Part shown: piece after piece, positions 56,466 through 64,000 of the stretch
How the letters are laid out: the number at the start of each line of letters is the position of its first letter
How positions within the stretch are numbered: the stretch's first letter is position 1
Assembly: GCF_023546765.1 (NCBI RefSeq)
Contig: NZ_CP097484.1
Span: 124,001-188,000, forward strand
DNA: 64,000 bases
Direction: 5' to 3'
Origin: Methylobacterium tardum
GTDB taxonomy: Bacteria; Pseudomonadota; Alphaproteobacteria; Rhizobiales; Beijerinckiaceae
The notes under the pieces: generated by a model
What the model was told of the DNA's origin: nothing
The model's input: the letters and a program-made list of their open reading frames with translations, nothing else
Database searches by the model: none
Translations under genes and position numbers: made by a program

Positions 56466-57278
56466 ATGAGCTACGCCAACATCCTCGTCTCGGTGGATCT
56501 CGCCGAGACCGCACCCGATCGCATTCGCCTCGCGGCCGGCCTCGCGCGCCGGTTCGATGCGGATTTGACCGGAGCCGCCGCCGCGGAGGTCCCGGCGCCG
56601 CTGTTCGCGCACGATATCCGCGACGCGCAGGCTCAGTTCGACCAGGCGCGGGGGGAGATCCTGCAGGAGCTCGAACGGGCTCGCGACGTCTTCGCCCGCT
56701 GTGCCGGGGAGACCTCCCGGACCGATTGGCGCGGTGCCACCGAAAGGCCCTTCGTCCACATTATCGAGCAGGGCCGGGCCGCCGACCTCCTGGTGGTCGG
56801 ACGCGCTGCTCCGGGCGACCTCGATCCGGGACCGCTCGGCTTCGCGCTCGGGGTCATTCTCATGGAGGCCGGCCGGCCCGTCCTGGTGGTCCCGCCCCGG
56901 GTGGCCGACCTGTCGGGACGGCGCATCGTCGTGGCGTGGAAGGATACGCCGGAGGCACGCCGGGCCGTGTCCGGAGCCCTGCCGTTCATCCGCTCGGCCG
57001 ATCAGGTCTTCGTGGTGACCGTAGGCGAGGGCGCCCGGTTCGAGGGCGCGCAGGATGTGGCCCGCCATCTGAGCCGCCACGGTGCTTCGGTGACGACGCA
57101 CCTACTGACCACGACCGTGAGCGACGGCGACTCGATCCTTCGGTTCGCCCGCGAGCAGGAGGCCGACCTGACCGTCATGGGTGCCTACGGCCATTCCCGC
57201 CTTCGGGAATGGGCCTTCGGCGGCGCGACCCGCGACGTCCTTCAGAGCACCGCGATCTGCTGCCTGATGGCGCATTGA
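56466..57278 (+). CDS. Universal stress protein
   Basis: A 270-residue protein of two tandem USP-like halves. The second half ends with the ATP-binding motif VMGAYGHSRLREWAFGGATRD (GxGxHxRxxxxxxG(S)-like), the first lacks a complete one (VVGRAAPGDLDPG). Related proteins are induced in low-oxygen or stress conditions in proteobacteria. It is divergent from cydA and shares its FNR/FixK-like control region, so it is probably induced with the bd oxidase. Confidence 0.9.
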   Translation: MSYANILVSVDLAETAPDRIRLAAGLARRFDADLTGAAAAEVPAPLFAHDIRDAQAQFDQARGEILQELERARDVFARCAGETSRTDWRGATERPFVHIIEQGRAADLLVVGRAAPGDLDPGPLGFALGVILMEAGRPVLVVPPRVADLSGRRIVVAWKDTPEARRAVSGALPFIRSADQVFVVTVGEGARFEGAQDVARHLSRHGASVTTHLLTTTVSDGDSILRFAREQEADLTVMGAYGHSRLREWAFGGATRDVLQSTAICCLMAH

Positions 57279-57288
57279 GAGGCGCCGC

Positions 57289-58050
57289 TCAGCTGGCGGC
57301 CAGCTGCTCCAGCCGGGCGGCGTCGACGAGCCGCACGCCGCCCGGCACGATCAGGATGGCCCTCTCGCGATCCAGGCGGGTGAGCATCCGGCTCACCGTC
57401 TCGATGGTGAGACCCAGATGGTCGGCGATGTCCTGGCGGCCCATCGGCAGCTCAAGCGTCACCGAGGTGAGCCCAATCCGTGCGTAGCGCGACCGCAGGC
57501 CGAGCAGGAAGGCGGCGACCTTTTCCTCGGCGGTCCGCCGCCCGAGGAGCATCATGTGGTCTTGCGCCAGGGTGAGTTCATAGCCGGCACGCTCGTGCAG
57601 ACGCCGCAGCAGGTGCGGCACGTCCTCGACGAGCGCGGTGAATGCGCGGCGATCGAAGCGGCACAGCGATACGGGCGAGAGCGCCTCGGCGGTGACGGTG
57701 AAACGCTCCGGAAGGGCGAGGCCGAGGAAATCGCCGACGAGCGCGAATCCCATCACGTGACGGCGCCCGTCGGGGAGGAGGCGGGACAGACGAACGGCCC
57801 CCTCGGTGACGTTATAGACGGCGTCGGCCCGATCATCCTGAGCGAACAGGATCTGCCGCGGATCGAGCGCGATCCGTTGGCTGACCGCCTCCAGGCGCTC
57901 AAGCTCCGGACCGGTGAGTGCGGCGCAAACGCTGATCATGCGGACATCGCAGGCGGCGCAGCCGCCTTCGGACCGACCGTGCAGGCAAGCGTGGCCCGGC
58001 CCCGGATCCGCACCGGCATCGGGCTCCGGACTCCCGGGCCGGACGGTCAT
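57289..58050 (-). CDS. FNR-type (Fe-S) transcriptional regulator
   Basis: A 253-residue Crp/Fnr regulator. The N-terminus carries Cys22, Cys31, Cys34 and Cys42 (CAACDVRMISVC spacing, as in alphaproteobacterial FnrL) and Cys130 (PVSLCRFDRR), the set expected for a [4Fe-4S] oxygen-sensing cluster. The C-terminal winged helix contains MGRQDIADHLGLTIETVSRMLTRLDRERAI, with E-TVSR that recognises TTGA-type half-sites. It lies 10 bases after usp, convergent. It is the natural candidate to act on the two boxes between cydA and usp. Confidence 0.92.
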   Translation of the reverse strand: MTVRPGSPEPDAGADPGPGHACLHGRSEGGCAACDVRMISVCAALTGPELERLEAVSQRIALDPRQILFAQDDRADAVYNVTEGAVRLSRLLPDGRRHVMGFALVGDFLGLALPERFTVTAEALSPVSLCRFDRRAFTALVEDVPHLLRRLHERAGYELTLAQDHMMLLGRRTAEEKVAAFLLGLRSRYARIGLTSVTLELPMGRQDIADHLGLTIETVSRMLTRLDRERAILIVPGGVRLVDAARLEQLAAS

Positions 58051-58188
58051 TCCGAACTCCTACGGGCCGCGGGATCGCAGCCGTGGCGCGAGAGGACGCC
58101 CGTCCGAAACGCGCGCAGGTTGACGCGCGCTGCATAGCAGATCGAGGCCCCGCGCGACAGTTCCGGGAGGCAGGAGCCTCGGGCCGGG

Positions 58189-59133
58189 CTACTTCGAGAA
58201 TTGCATGGTCGAGATCCGGTCCGTCACCAGCGTGAACGGCACCCAATCGTATTGCGGCACCGGCCGATGCGCGATCAGCGCCAGCGCGTCGCCGATTGCC
58301 CGGCGGCCCTGCAGCGTGGCGTCCTGGTGAAGGGTCACCGCCAAGCGTTTCTGCTGCATGGCCTGCATGGCGTCTGCGATTGCACCGATACCGCCGATCA
58401 GGATGCGCCCCGCGGGGAGACCAGACGCCTCGACGGCATCCGCGGCGCCGATCGCCATCGCGTCGTTGCTGGCAGCGATCGCATCGATGGCGGTGCCCTC
58501 GGCGAGCCATCCGGAAACCAACGTGCCGGCCGTCCTGCGCTCCCCATCGGCGGCGCCTTCCGCGACGAGCTGAAGGCCGGGAAACTCGGCCATCACTTCC
58601 TTGATGCCTCGGGTTCGAAGGATCGAGCCCGCTTCGTCGGGACGCCCCGATAGGATCGCGAGGCGTCCGGTGCCGTGCATCATCTGGGCAAGCTTGCGCA
58701 TCTGCAGCCGGCCCGCCACGAGGTCGTTCGGGATCACGAGAGCGACCCGCCCGGCCAACCAATCCTCACGCGGCCCGTCGTTGATGTAGACCAGCGGGAT
58801 GTCGGCCTCGCGGGCGAGGCGGGTAATCGCGGCCGTCACGGCCGGCCTGACCGGCACGACCAGCAGCGCGTCGACCTTCGCGGCGATGAGATCGCGGACC
58901 TGCGCGATCTGCTGCTCGGCGGCCCCTTCGGGAGCATAGGCAAAGCGTAACAGGAGGCTCCGGGCTCTCGCGTGCTCCTCAAGGCTGTCGTGCAGACGCG
59001 GCGTTGACGCGACCGGCAGGGTCATCGCAACGCCGAATGTGGTCGCGAGGGCCTGACCCGCGCCGCAGGCGAGCGCCACCAGGGCACCTCCGAAGAGTTG
59101 GGCGAGCAGCCAAGCAGTTCGTGTCCGGCTCAT
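58189..59133 (-). CDS. Periplasmic sugar-binding-type protein
   Basis: A 314-residue exported binding protein of the ribose/galactose family (Peripla_BP_4), start at Met 59133 (MSRTRTAWL), signal peptide ending about ALATT. Features are GVAMTLPVASTPRLHDSLEEH and LLVVPVRPAVTAAI, VYINDGPREDWLAG, then AILSGRPDEAGSILRTRGI and AASNDAMAIGAADAVEASG. It has no ABC permease or ATPase beside it; instead the next upstream gene, 36 bases away, is a chemoreceptor, so it is probably a ligand sensor feeding that receptor. Ligand unknown, likely a sugar or sugar-like compound. Confidence 0.82.
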   Translation of the reverse strand: MSRTRTAWLLAQLFGGALVALACGAGQALATTFGVAMTLPVASTPRLHDSLEEHARARSLLLRFAYAPEGAAEQQIAQVRDLIAAKVDALLVVPVRPAVTAAITRLAREADIPLVYINDGPREDWLAGRVALVIPNDLVAGRLQMRKLAQMMHGTGRLAILSGRPDEAGSILRTRGIKEVMAEFPGLQLVAEGAADGERRTAGTLVSGWLAEGTAIDAIAASNDAMAIGAADAVEASGLPAGRILIGGIGAIADAMQAMQQKRLAVTLHQDATLQGRRAIGDALALIAHRPVPQYDWVPFTLVTDRISTMQFSK

Positions 59134-59169
59134 GCGGCATGTTCCATCGTGGCCGGGCCTCGTCACTGG

Positions 59170-60871
59170 TCAGGCAGCCCGGATGCTGCCGAGGATGCGG
59201 GCGGCCTCGTCGCTCAGGCGCTCGGCGTCGCGCGACGGGCGCTGGCTTGGTCGAGCATCCCGATCGCTGCCGCACCCAGAGTTTCAGCGGTCTCAGCCAG
59301 GCCGGAGCTGTGTGCGCCGACCACGCCGGTGCCCTGGGCGGCCTGCGCGACGCGCACGATCTCCCGGGTCGCGGCTCCCTGCTCCTCGACCATAGCGGCG
59401 ATCGAGGCGGCGGCCCGGTTCATGTCGCCGACCCGGGCGGTGATGTCCGTCATGGCAGCGACCGCCTCGGCGGTGAAGCTCTGGATCACTGGGACGTGTC
59501 GCGTGATGTCGTCCGTCGCCTGCTTGGTCTGCCCTGCGAGGACCTTGACCTCGGCGGCCACCACCGCGAAGCCGCGCCCCGCCTCACCGGCGCGCGCTGC
59601 CTCGATCGCTGCGTTCAGAGCGAGGAGATTGGTCTGCGCCGCAATCCTGGCGATGATCCGGACGACGTCCCCGATCCGTTCCGCGGCGCCGCTCAGTGAC
59701 TGGACGCGCATCGTCGTCCGCTCCGCCTCGATGGCGGTACCGCTGGCCATCGCGGCCGTCATCTGGGCCTGGCGCTCCACTTCCTGAACCGAGGTGCCGA
59801 GTTCCTCGCGGCGGCCGCGATCGATCGGACATCGGAGCCGACCTCCTCGGCGGACGCCACCGTGCTCGACCGGGTCACAATCTTCCCCGCCGCAGACCGC
59901 ATCCGATCGGCCGTCCCGCGCAGCTCGGCCGCAGCCAAAGCCACCGTCCCGACGATCTCGCGCACCGCGGATTCGAAATTCGCCGCCGCTGCCTGCATCG
60001 CGATCCGGCGCTGCTGCTCGACCGCAACGCGCGTCCGATCTGCCTCCGCCTCGCGCGCCTGGGCTTGCAGCACGCTCTCCTGGAACACCCGCAGCGCGCC
60101 GGCCATCGCGCCGAGTTCGTCCTGCCGTTCTGCGGCTGGAATTGCCACGGCGAGATCGTTCGCCGCCAAGTGCTGCATGGCGCGAGTCAGCGCGGCAATC
60201 GGCGCAGTCACTCTGCGCAGGATCAACCAGGCGATCCAACCCGTAAGGGCAGCCGCCACAGCCACAGCCGCGGCGACCGACAGCCGCGCACCGATGCCCA
60301 CCGCATCCGCTTCCGCTGCCTGTTCGGCGACTCTGGTCTCGCGATAGGTCAGCACATTGTCGATCGCCTTCGAAAAATCCGCCGAATCGATCTGCAGAGC
60401 GTTCGTGATCACGCTGTCGGCGAGTTCCATCTCACCGGCTTGGTCCAGGGCGGCTGCCTCGGCCTCAACGGCCAGGAAATGCTGCCAAGCCTCTCGCAAA
60501 CCATGGGCGAGCCGCTGCTCCTTCGGTCCGGTCACCGTCGGCGCGTAGGCGCTCCAGGCCTCCGACAAGGCTTCCTGCGCCCGGGCGCTCTGTGCACGGA
60601 AGGTCCGGCGGCTCTCGTCCGACAGCGCGGTGTGGGCCAGGACGTCGAGGGCGCGCAGCTCCTGGCTCAGTTGTTTCATGGTTCCCAGGATCGTCACCGC
60701 TCTCATCTCTGCGGCGACGGAGCGATTCACGTCGTTGATCTGGCCGATGCGGGCAATCGAGAACGCCCCGATCGCCATGAACAGACAAAACAGAACTATC
60801 GCGGACCCAATGATGATCGCCCGGAGTCCGACGGACGATCTCCGCGCAGGTCCGGATCCAAAAATCAACAT
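59170..60871 (-). pseudogene. Methyl-accepting chemotaxis protein, two frameshifts
   Basis: A chemoreceptor of about 567 residues: TM1 (about residues 17-39), a helical periplasmic ligand domain of about 155 residues, TM2 ([17 protein letters not shown]), HAMP ([18 protein letters not shown] region), and a cytoplasmic signalling domain with the hairpin [31 protein letters not shown]. One G appears missing at about 59804, after IAAAAR and before ELGTSVQEV; a second base is missing at about 59236, after QASA and before [19 protein letters not shown], which gives the usual C-terminus. Each restored base keeps the protein continuous. It is first in a two-gene unit with the binding protein. Confidence 0.82.
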
Positions 60872-61152
60872 CCAAGTTATTCCGGACTAATTTTGCGTTC
60901 TGTAGCCGCCCGACAGCAGAAAATCAAATTCCTAGCGGTTATAAATACATCATCGCTATGCGATAAGTTTCGAATCAGGCGAACCAATGGAAAGAATATA
61001 TTGGGAAAACGTGGTCTTATAAAGTGCGCAGTCGTGCAGGCTGCGCAACGATTCGAAGGGGGTGGGCTCAAGGCACCGAATTGACCATGCGCCCTCATGA
61101 CCTGCGCACGCGACACGGGCCAGACGCGGGCTCACTCGGCTCGTCCGATCGG

Positions 61153-61818
61153 TCAGCTGCGACGGATGCGTCGGTTGACGCGTCGGGCGAGCCGGTCGCC
61201 TGCCATCTGCACCGCCTGGACCAGCAGGATCAGGACGACCACGACGGCGGCCATCATCTCGGGCCGGAAACGCTGGTAGCCGTAGCGGATCCCGAGATCC
61301 CCGAGGCCGCCGCCCCCGACCGCGCCAGCCATCGCGGAATAGCCGATGAGCGAGACGACAGCCAGGGTCAGCCCGAGCACGATGCCCGGCAGCGCCTCCG
61401 GGATCAGCACCTTGCGGATGATCTGTGCCGGGCTCGCTCCGAAGGCGCGGGCCGCCTCGACGAGCCCGTGATCGACCTCGCGGATCGCCGCCTCCACGAG
61501 ACGCGCGATGTAGGGGGCTGCCGCAACCGTAAGCGGAACGGCGGCGGCGCCGGTCCCGAGCGACGTGCCGGCGACGAGGCGGGTGAACGGGATGATCGCC
61601 ACGACCAGAATGATGAAGGGCGTTGAACGCGTGGCGTTGACCACGAGCCCCAGGGCCGCGTTCAGGGCCGGCGCGGCGAGGAGCTCGCCCCGCCGGCTCG
61701 TGGCCAGGAACACGCCCAGCGGCAGTCCGACCACGGTCCCGATGATGGCGGAGAGCGCCACCATCGTCAGGGTGTCGCGCGTCGCCTCGGACAGGAGCCC
61801 GAGATAGTCAGGCGACAC
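61153..61818 (-). CDS. metI: Methionine ABC transporter permease
   Basis: Inner-membrane permease of a MetNIQ-type D/L-methionine importer. The 221-residue protein starts with GTG at 61818, overlapping metN by 11 bases, and has about five membrane segments; the EAA loop is VEAARAFGASPAQIIRKVLIPEALPG. The periplasmic loops NATRSTPFIILVVAIIPFTR and YSAMAGAVGGGGLGDLGIRYGYQRF are typical MetI signatures. Confidence 0.93.
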   Translation of the reverse strand: MSPDYLGLLSEATRDTLTMVALSAIIGTVVGLPLGVFLATSRRGELLAAPALNAALGLVVNATRSTPFIILVVAIIPFTRLVAGTSLGTGAAAVPLTVAAAPYIARLVEAAIREVDHGLVEAARAFGASPAQIIRKVLIPEALPGIVLGLTLAVVSLIGYSAMAGAVGGGGLGDLGIRYGYQRFRPEMMAAVVVVLILLVQAVQMAGDRLARRVNRRIRRS

Positions 61819-62938
61819 GGACTGCCTCCTCTGCCGGATCGAGGTAGCCGAGGAGGTCCGCCGCGGTCGCCGCCGCACTGAGGAATGCCTGCGCCCGGGC
61901 GACGACCTCCGGTCCCGGGGACAGCGCGACGACCAGCGTGCCGAACAGCTGGCCACCGATCTCGTCCACGGTGCCGGCGAGAATCGCCGCATCGATGCCG
62001 GTCTCACGGGCCAGCCGTGCGACGAGCCCCGCATCGCCGCCGGGCCCCTGGAAGCGAATCCGCAACACCGGTGCGCGGCCCGGGCGCGGCGCGGCGCCGA
62101 TCCGCGCGGCAAGGCCCGGCGGCAAGGCGAGCCCGGTCTCCGTGGCCAGAAGACGACGGGTGATGTCGGATCGCGGCCGGGTGAACACCTCGAAGGCCGA
62201 ACCAGCCTCTACGATGGCGCCGCCCTCGATCACCGCAACCTCATCGGCGACCGCCCGGATCACCGACATCTCATGGGTGATCAGGACAATCGTGAGCCCG
62301 AGGGTCGCGTTGATCCGCTTGAGCAATGTCAGGATCGACCGGGTTGTCTCGGGGTCGAGCGCCGATGTGGCTTCATCCGAGAGCAGAACCTCCGGCCCGG
62401 TCGCGAGCGCCCGCGCGATCCCGACCCGCTGCTTCTGCCCGCCCGACAGCTCGGCCGGATAGCGGTCCGCCTCCGCGTCGAGGCCCACCAGCGCGAGAAG
62501 CTCCGCGACCCGCTCGCGGATCGCGCCGCGTTTCCAACCCGCGAGTTCCAGGGGCAGGGCGACATTGTCGGCGGCGCTGCGTGACGAGAGCAGGTTGAAA
62601 TGCTGGAAGATCATGCCGACCCGGCTCCGGACCGTGCGCATCTCCCGCTCGGTCAGCCGCGAGACCTCCACGTCGCCGATGAAGACGCGCCCGCTGCTTG
62701 GACGCTCCAGGCCGTTGATGAGCCGGATCAGCGTCGACTTGCCGGCACCGGAGCGCCCGATAATCCCGTGGATGGTACCGGCCTGCACGGCGAGGTCGAC
62801 GTCGGCGACCGCCGTGATCGGGTCCGCACCGCCCGGGACCGGATAGACCTTCGACACCTGCTCGAATCGAATGAGCTTTGCGCCGGCCTGGCGATGTGGC
62901 GGCGGCGATACGGACGCGTCCAAACGGGTCTCCCTCAT
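61808..62938 (-). CDS. metN: Methionine ABC transporter ATP-binding protein
   Basis: ATPase of the MetNIQ importer, 376 residues. Features: Walker A GIIGRSGAGKSTLIRLI, Q-loop MIFQHFNLL, signature LSGGQKQRVGIARALA, Walker B EVLLSDEATSALDPE, H-loop LITHEM. The C-terminal NIL regulatory domain (about residues 280-360), which binds methionine and inhibits transport in E. coli, is present. A 276-base gap separates it from metQ, so the two may be separate or share an upstream promoter. Confidence 0.95.
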   Translation of the reverse strand: MRETRLDASVSPPPHRQAGAKLIRFEQVSKVYPVPGGADPITAVADVDLAVQAGTIHGIIGRSGAGKSTLIRLINGLERPSSGRVFIGDVEVSRLTEREMRTVRSRVGMIFQHFNLLSSRSAADNVALPLELAGWKRGAIRERVAELLALVGLDAEADRYPAELSGGQKQRVGIARALATGPEVLLSDEATSALDPETTRSILTLLKRINATLGLTIVLITHEMSVIRAVADEVAVIEGGAIVEAGSAFEVFTRPRSDITRRLLATETGLALPPGLAARIGAAPRPGRAPVLRIRFQGPGGDAGLVARLARETGIDAAILAGTVDEIGGQLFGTLVVALSPGPEVVARAQAFLSAAATAADLLGYLDPAEEAVRVA

Positions 62939-63214
62939 CGGGACCCGCCGGCCCGCGACACGTCGAGAAGGTTGGGCTTTGTTTATCCGGGAGCCGCTTG
63001 CGCAGGGTCAAGGCGAGCAAAGGCCAAAGCTTACCGGCGCGCAAGATCAGTCCCTCTGATCAACCGATCTTTTGGAGAACAATCTCCTCGTCGTAAGATC
63101 GTGGCGGCTTTTGAGGCTCAATCCGATCTCGCGCACTGATAGGGGTTTCTGTCGTCCTACGATCGAAATCATCCGAAGCCGCGGATCAGGCTACAGCGAG
63201 CCTAGGGGCTGTCG

Positions 63215-64000
63215 TCACGCGGCCCGGACTGGGATGACCGATCCCTTGTAACGATCCTGGATGAAGCGGGCGACTTCCGCCGAGGTCAGCAGCGAGGCGA
63301 GGCGCTGGATCCGCCCATCCTTGGCGAGGGCCTGCGTCGAGACGAGGACGTTGGCGTACGGATTGCCCTCGGCGCGTTCGAGCGCCAGCGAATCGCGGGC
63401 TGGGACGAGGCCGTATTCCAGCGCGTCGTTGCCGTTGATGACCGCGAGCGCGACATCGTCCAGGGAACGGGGCAGTTGCGACCGCGCGACCTCGACAAAC
63501 CGCAGCTCTTTCGGATTGTCTGCGATGTCCTGCAGGGTGGCGAAGGCCCCCGCGTCGCTGGACCGAAGGCGGATCAGTCCGTTCGCCTGGAGGAGCTTCA
63601 ACCCGCGCGTGAAGTTGGTCACGTCGTTCGCGACGGCGACTTGGGCGCCCTTGGCCACCTCCGCCAGCGTCTTCACGCGCCGCGCGTAGATTCCGAGCGG
63701 CTCGACATGGACGGTGGCGACCACCGCGAACTGAACTCCCAGTTCCGCCTCCTCGGCGCGGAGATAGGGAACGTGCTGGAAGAAATTGGCATCGGCATCG
63801 CCGTCCCGCAGGAGCGCGTTCGGCCGGACGTCGCCGCTGATCTCGATCACCTTCAGGGGAAAGCCCGGAGCGAGCGCCCCGGTGACGTATTGCAGGATCT
63901 CCGCATGCGGCACCGATGAGGCAATCACCCGCAAGGGAGCCGCCGCCAGAGCTTTGGTCGCCGACAGTGCCAGCGCTCCAGCCAGGACCGAGCGTCGCGT
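63215..64000 (-). CDS. metQ: Methionine ABC transporter substrate-binding protein (5' end outside window)
   Basis: A NlpA/MetQ-family binding protein cut by the window edge. The visible part begins in the signal sequence, where a TRRSVLAGALALSATKALAA stretch resembles a twin-arginine signal rather than a typical lipoprotein signal (no lipobox Cys visible), then LRVIASSVPHAEILQYV, DADANFFQHVPYLR, VHVEPLGIYARRVKTLAEV, NDVTNFTRGLKLLQANGLI and a C-terminal IQDRYKGSVIPVRAA. It lies upstream of metN on the same strand. The start is beyond 64000. Confidence 0.9.
   Translation of the reverse strand, partial: TRRSVLAGALALSATKALAAAPLRVIASSVPHAEILQYVTGALAPGFPLKVIEISGDVRPNALLRDGDADANFFQHVPYLRAEEAELGVQFAVVATVHVEPLGIYARRVKTLAEVAKGAQVAVANDVTNFTRGLKLLQANGLIRLRSSDAGAFATLQDIADNPKELRFVEVARSQLPRSLDDVALAVINGNDALEYGLVPARDSLALERAEGNPYANVLVSTQALAKDGRIQRLASLLTSAEVARFIQDRYKGSVIPVRAA

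Noticed and set aside
62939..63214. SAM-type riboswitch between metN and metQ
   Set aside because: I could not find the conserved core of SAM-I or SAM-II by eye, and the region is the metN side of the gap, not an established leader.

Overview
The window is GC-rich, densely coded chromosomal DNA from an alphaproteobacterium, most likely Methylobacterium or a close relative in the Hyphomicrobiales. The pointers are the alphaproteobacterial families DUF2312, DUF1244, DUF4164, DUF4167 and ZapA, a MOFRL-type glycerate 2-kinase beside pyruvate kinase (as fits a serine-cycle methylotroph), and the generally Methylobacterium-like look of the proteins. I see no rRNA, tRNA, CRISPR array, prophage, insertion sequence or origin. 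This is core metabolism with a few accessory modules.

Layout. 1-8.7 kb: envelope and periplasmic proteins, a broken gamma-glutamyltransferase, asd, an exported phosphodiesterase, and two small conserved genes (DUF2312, DUF1244). 8.7-13 kb: a broken N-formylglutamate amidohydrolase, glycerate kinase, a DUF1036 protein and pyk. 13-17.4 kb: hydrolase, TPR protein, rpmJ, a broken PAS protein, a PEBP-like protein and ubiG. 17.5-25 kb: lysC, ptsP, prfA-prmC and a repeat-rich DUF4167 protein. 25-29.4 kb: rlmE, ppx/gppA, a lone receiver domain and a double cold-shock-domain protein. 29.9-32.1 kb: a DUF3649-PepSY-DUF3325 inner-membrane operon of the siderophore-iron type. 32.4-36.1 kb: an acetaldehyde-type aldehyde dehydrogenase with DUF779, AhpD-like and cupin genes. 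36.1-42.2 kb: Sel1 protein, ThiE-like protein, and the glycolytic/gluconeogenic run gap-pgk-fba with two small coiled-coil genes in between. 42.6-43.3 kb: DUF4164 and zapA. 43.4-50.9 kb: a malonate catabolism island (GntR regulator, MadLM transporter, MdcACDEGH decarboxylase). 51-53.6 kb: GDP-mannose dehydratase and an aldehyde dehydrogenase interrupted by an in-frame stop. 53.7-58 kb: a bd-type quinol oxidase with its small subunit, a universal stress protein and an FNR-type regulator. 58.2-60.9 kb: a sugar-binding-type periplasmic protein paired with a chemoreceptor. 61.1-64 kb: a MetNIQ-type methionine ABC transporter.

How the genes work together. Malonate enters through MadLM and is decarboxylated to acetyl-CoA by the Mdc complex, probably under the linked GntR repressor; mdcB, needed to make the prosthetic group, is not in the cluster. 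The bd oxidase and the stress protein are divergent and share an 18-bp perfect inverted repeat containing two FNR/FixK-like boxes, with an Fe-S-type FNR regulator next door, which looks like a compact low-oxygen module.

A striking property of the window is the number of otherwise normal genes broken by one base. Eight genes carry single-base indels (eight deletions plus one insertion; the chemoreceptor has two), mostly in C/G runs, and a ninth has an amber stop. The most economical reading is residual sequencing or assembly error, so the broken genes should be treated as possibly intact in the organism until checked against reads.
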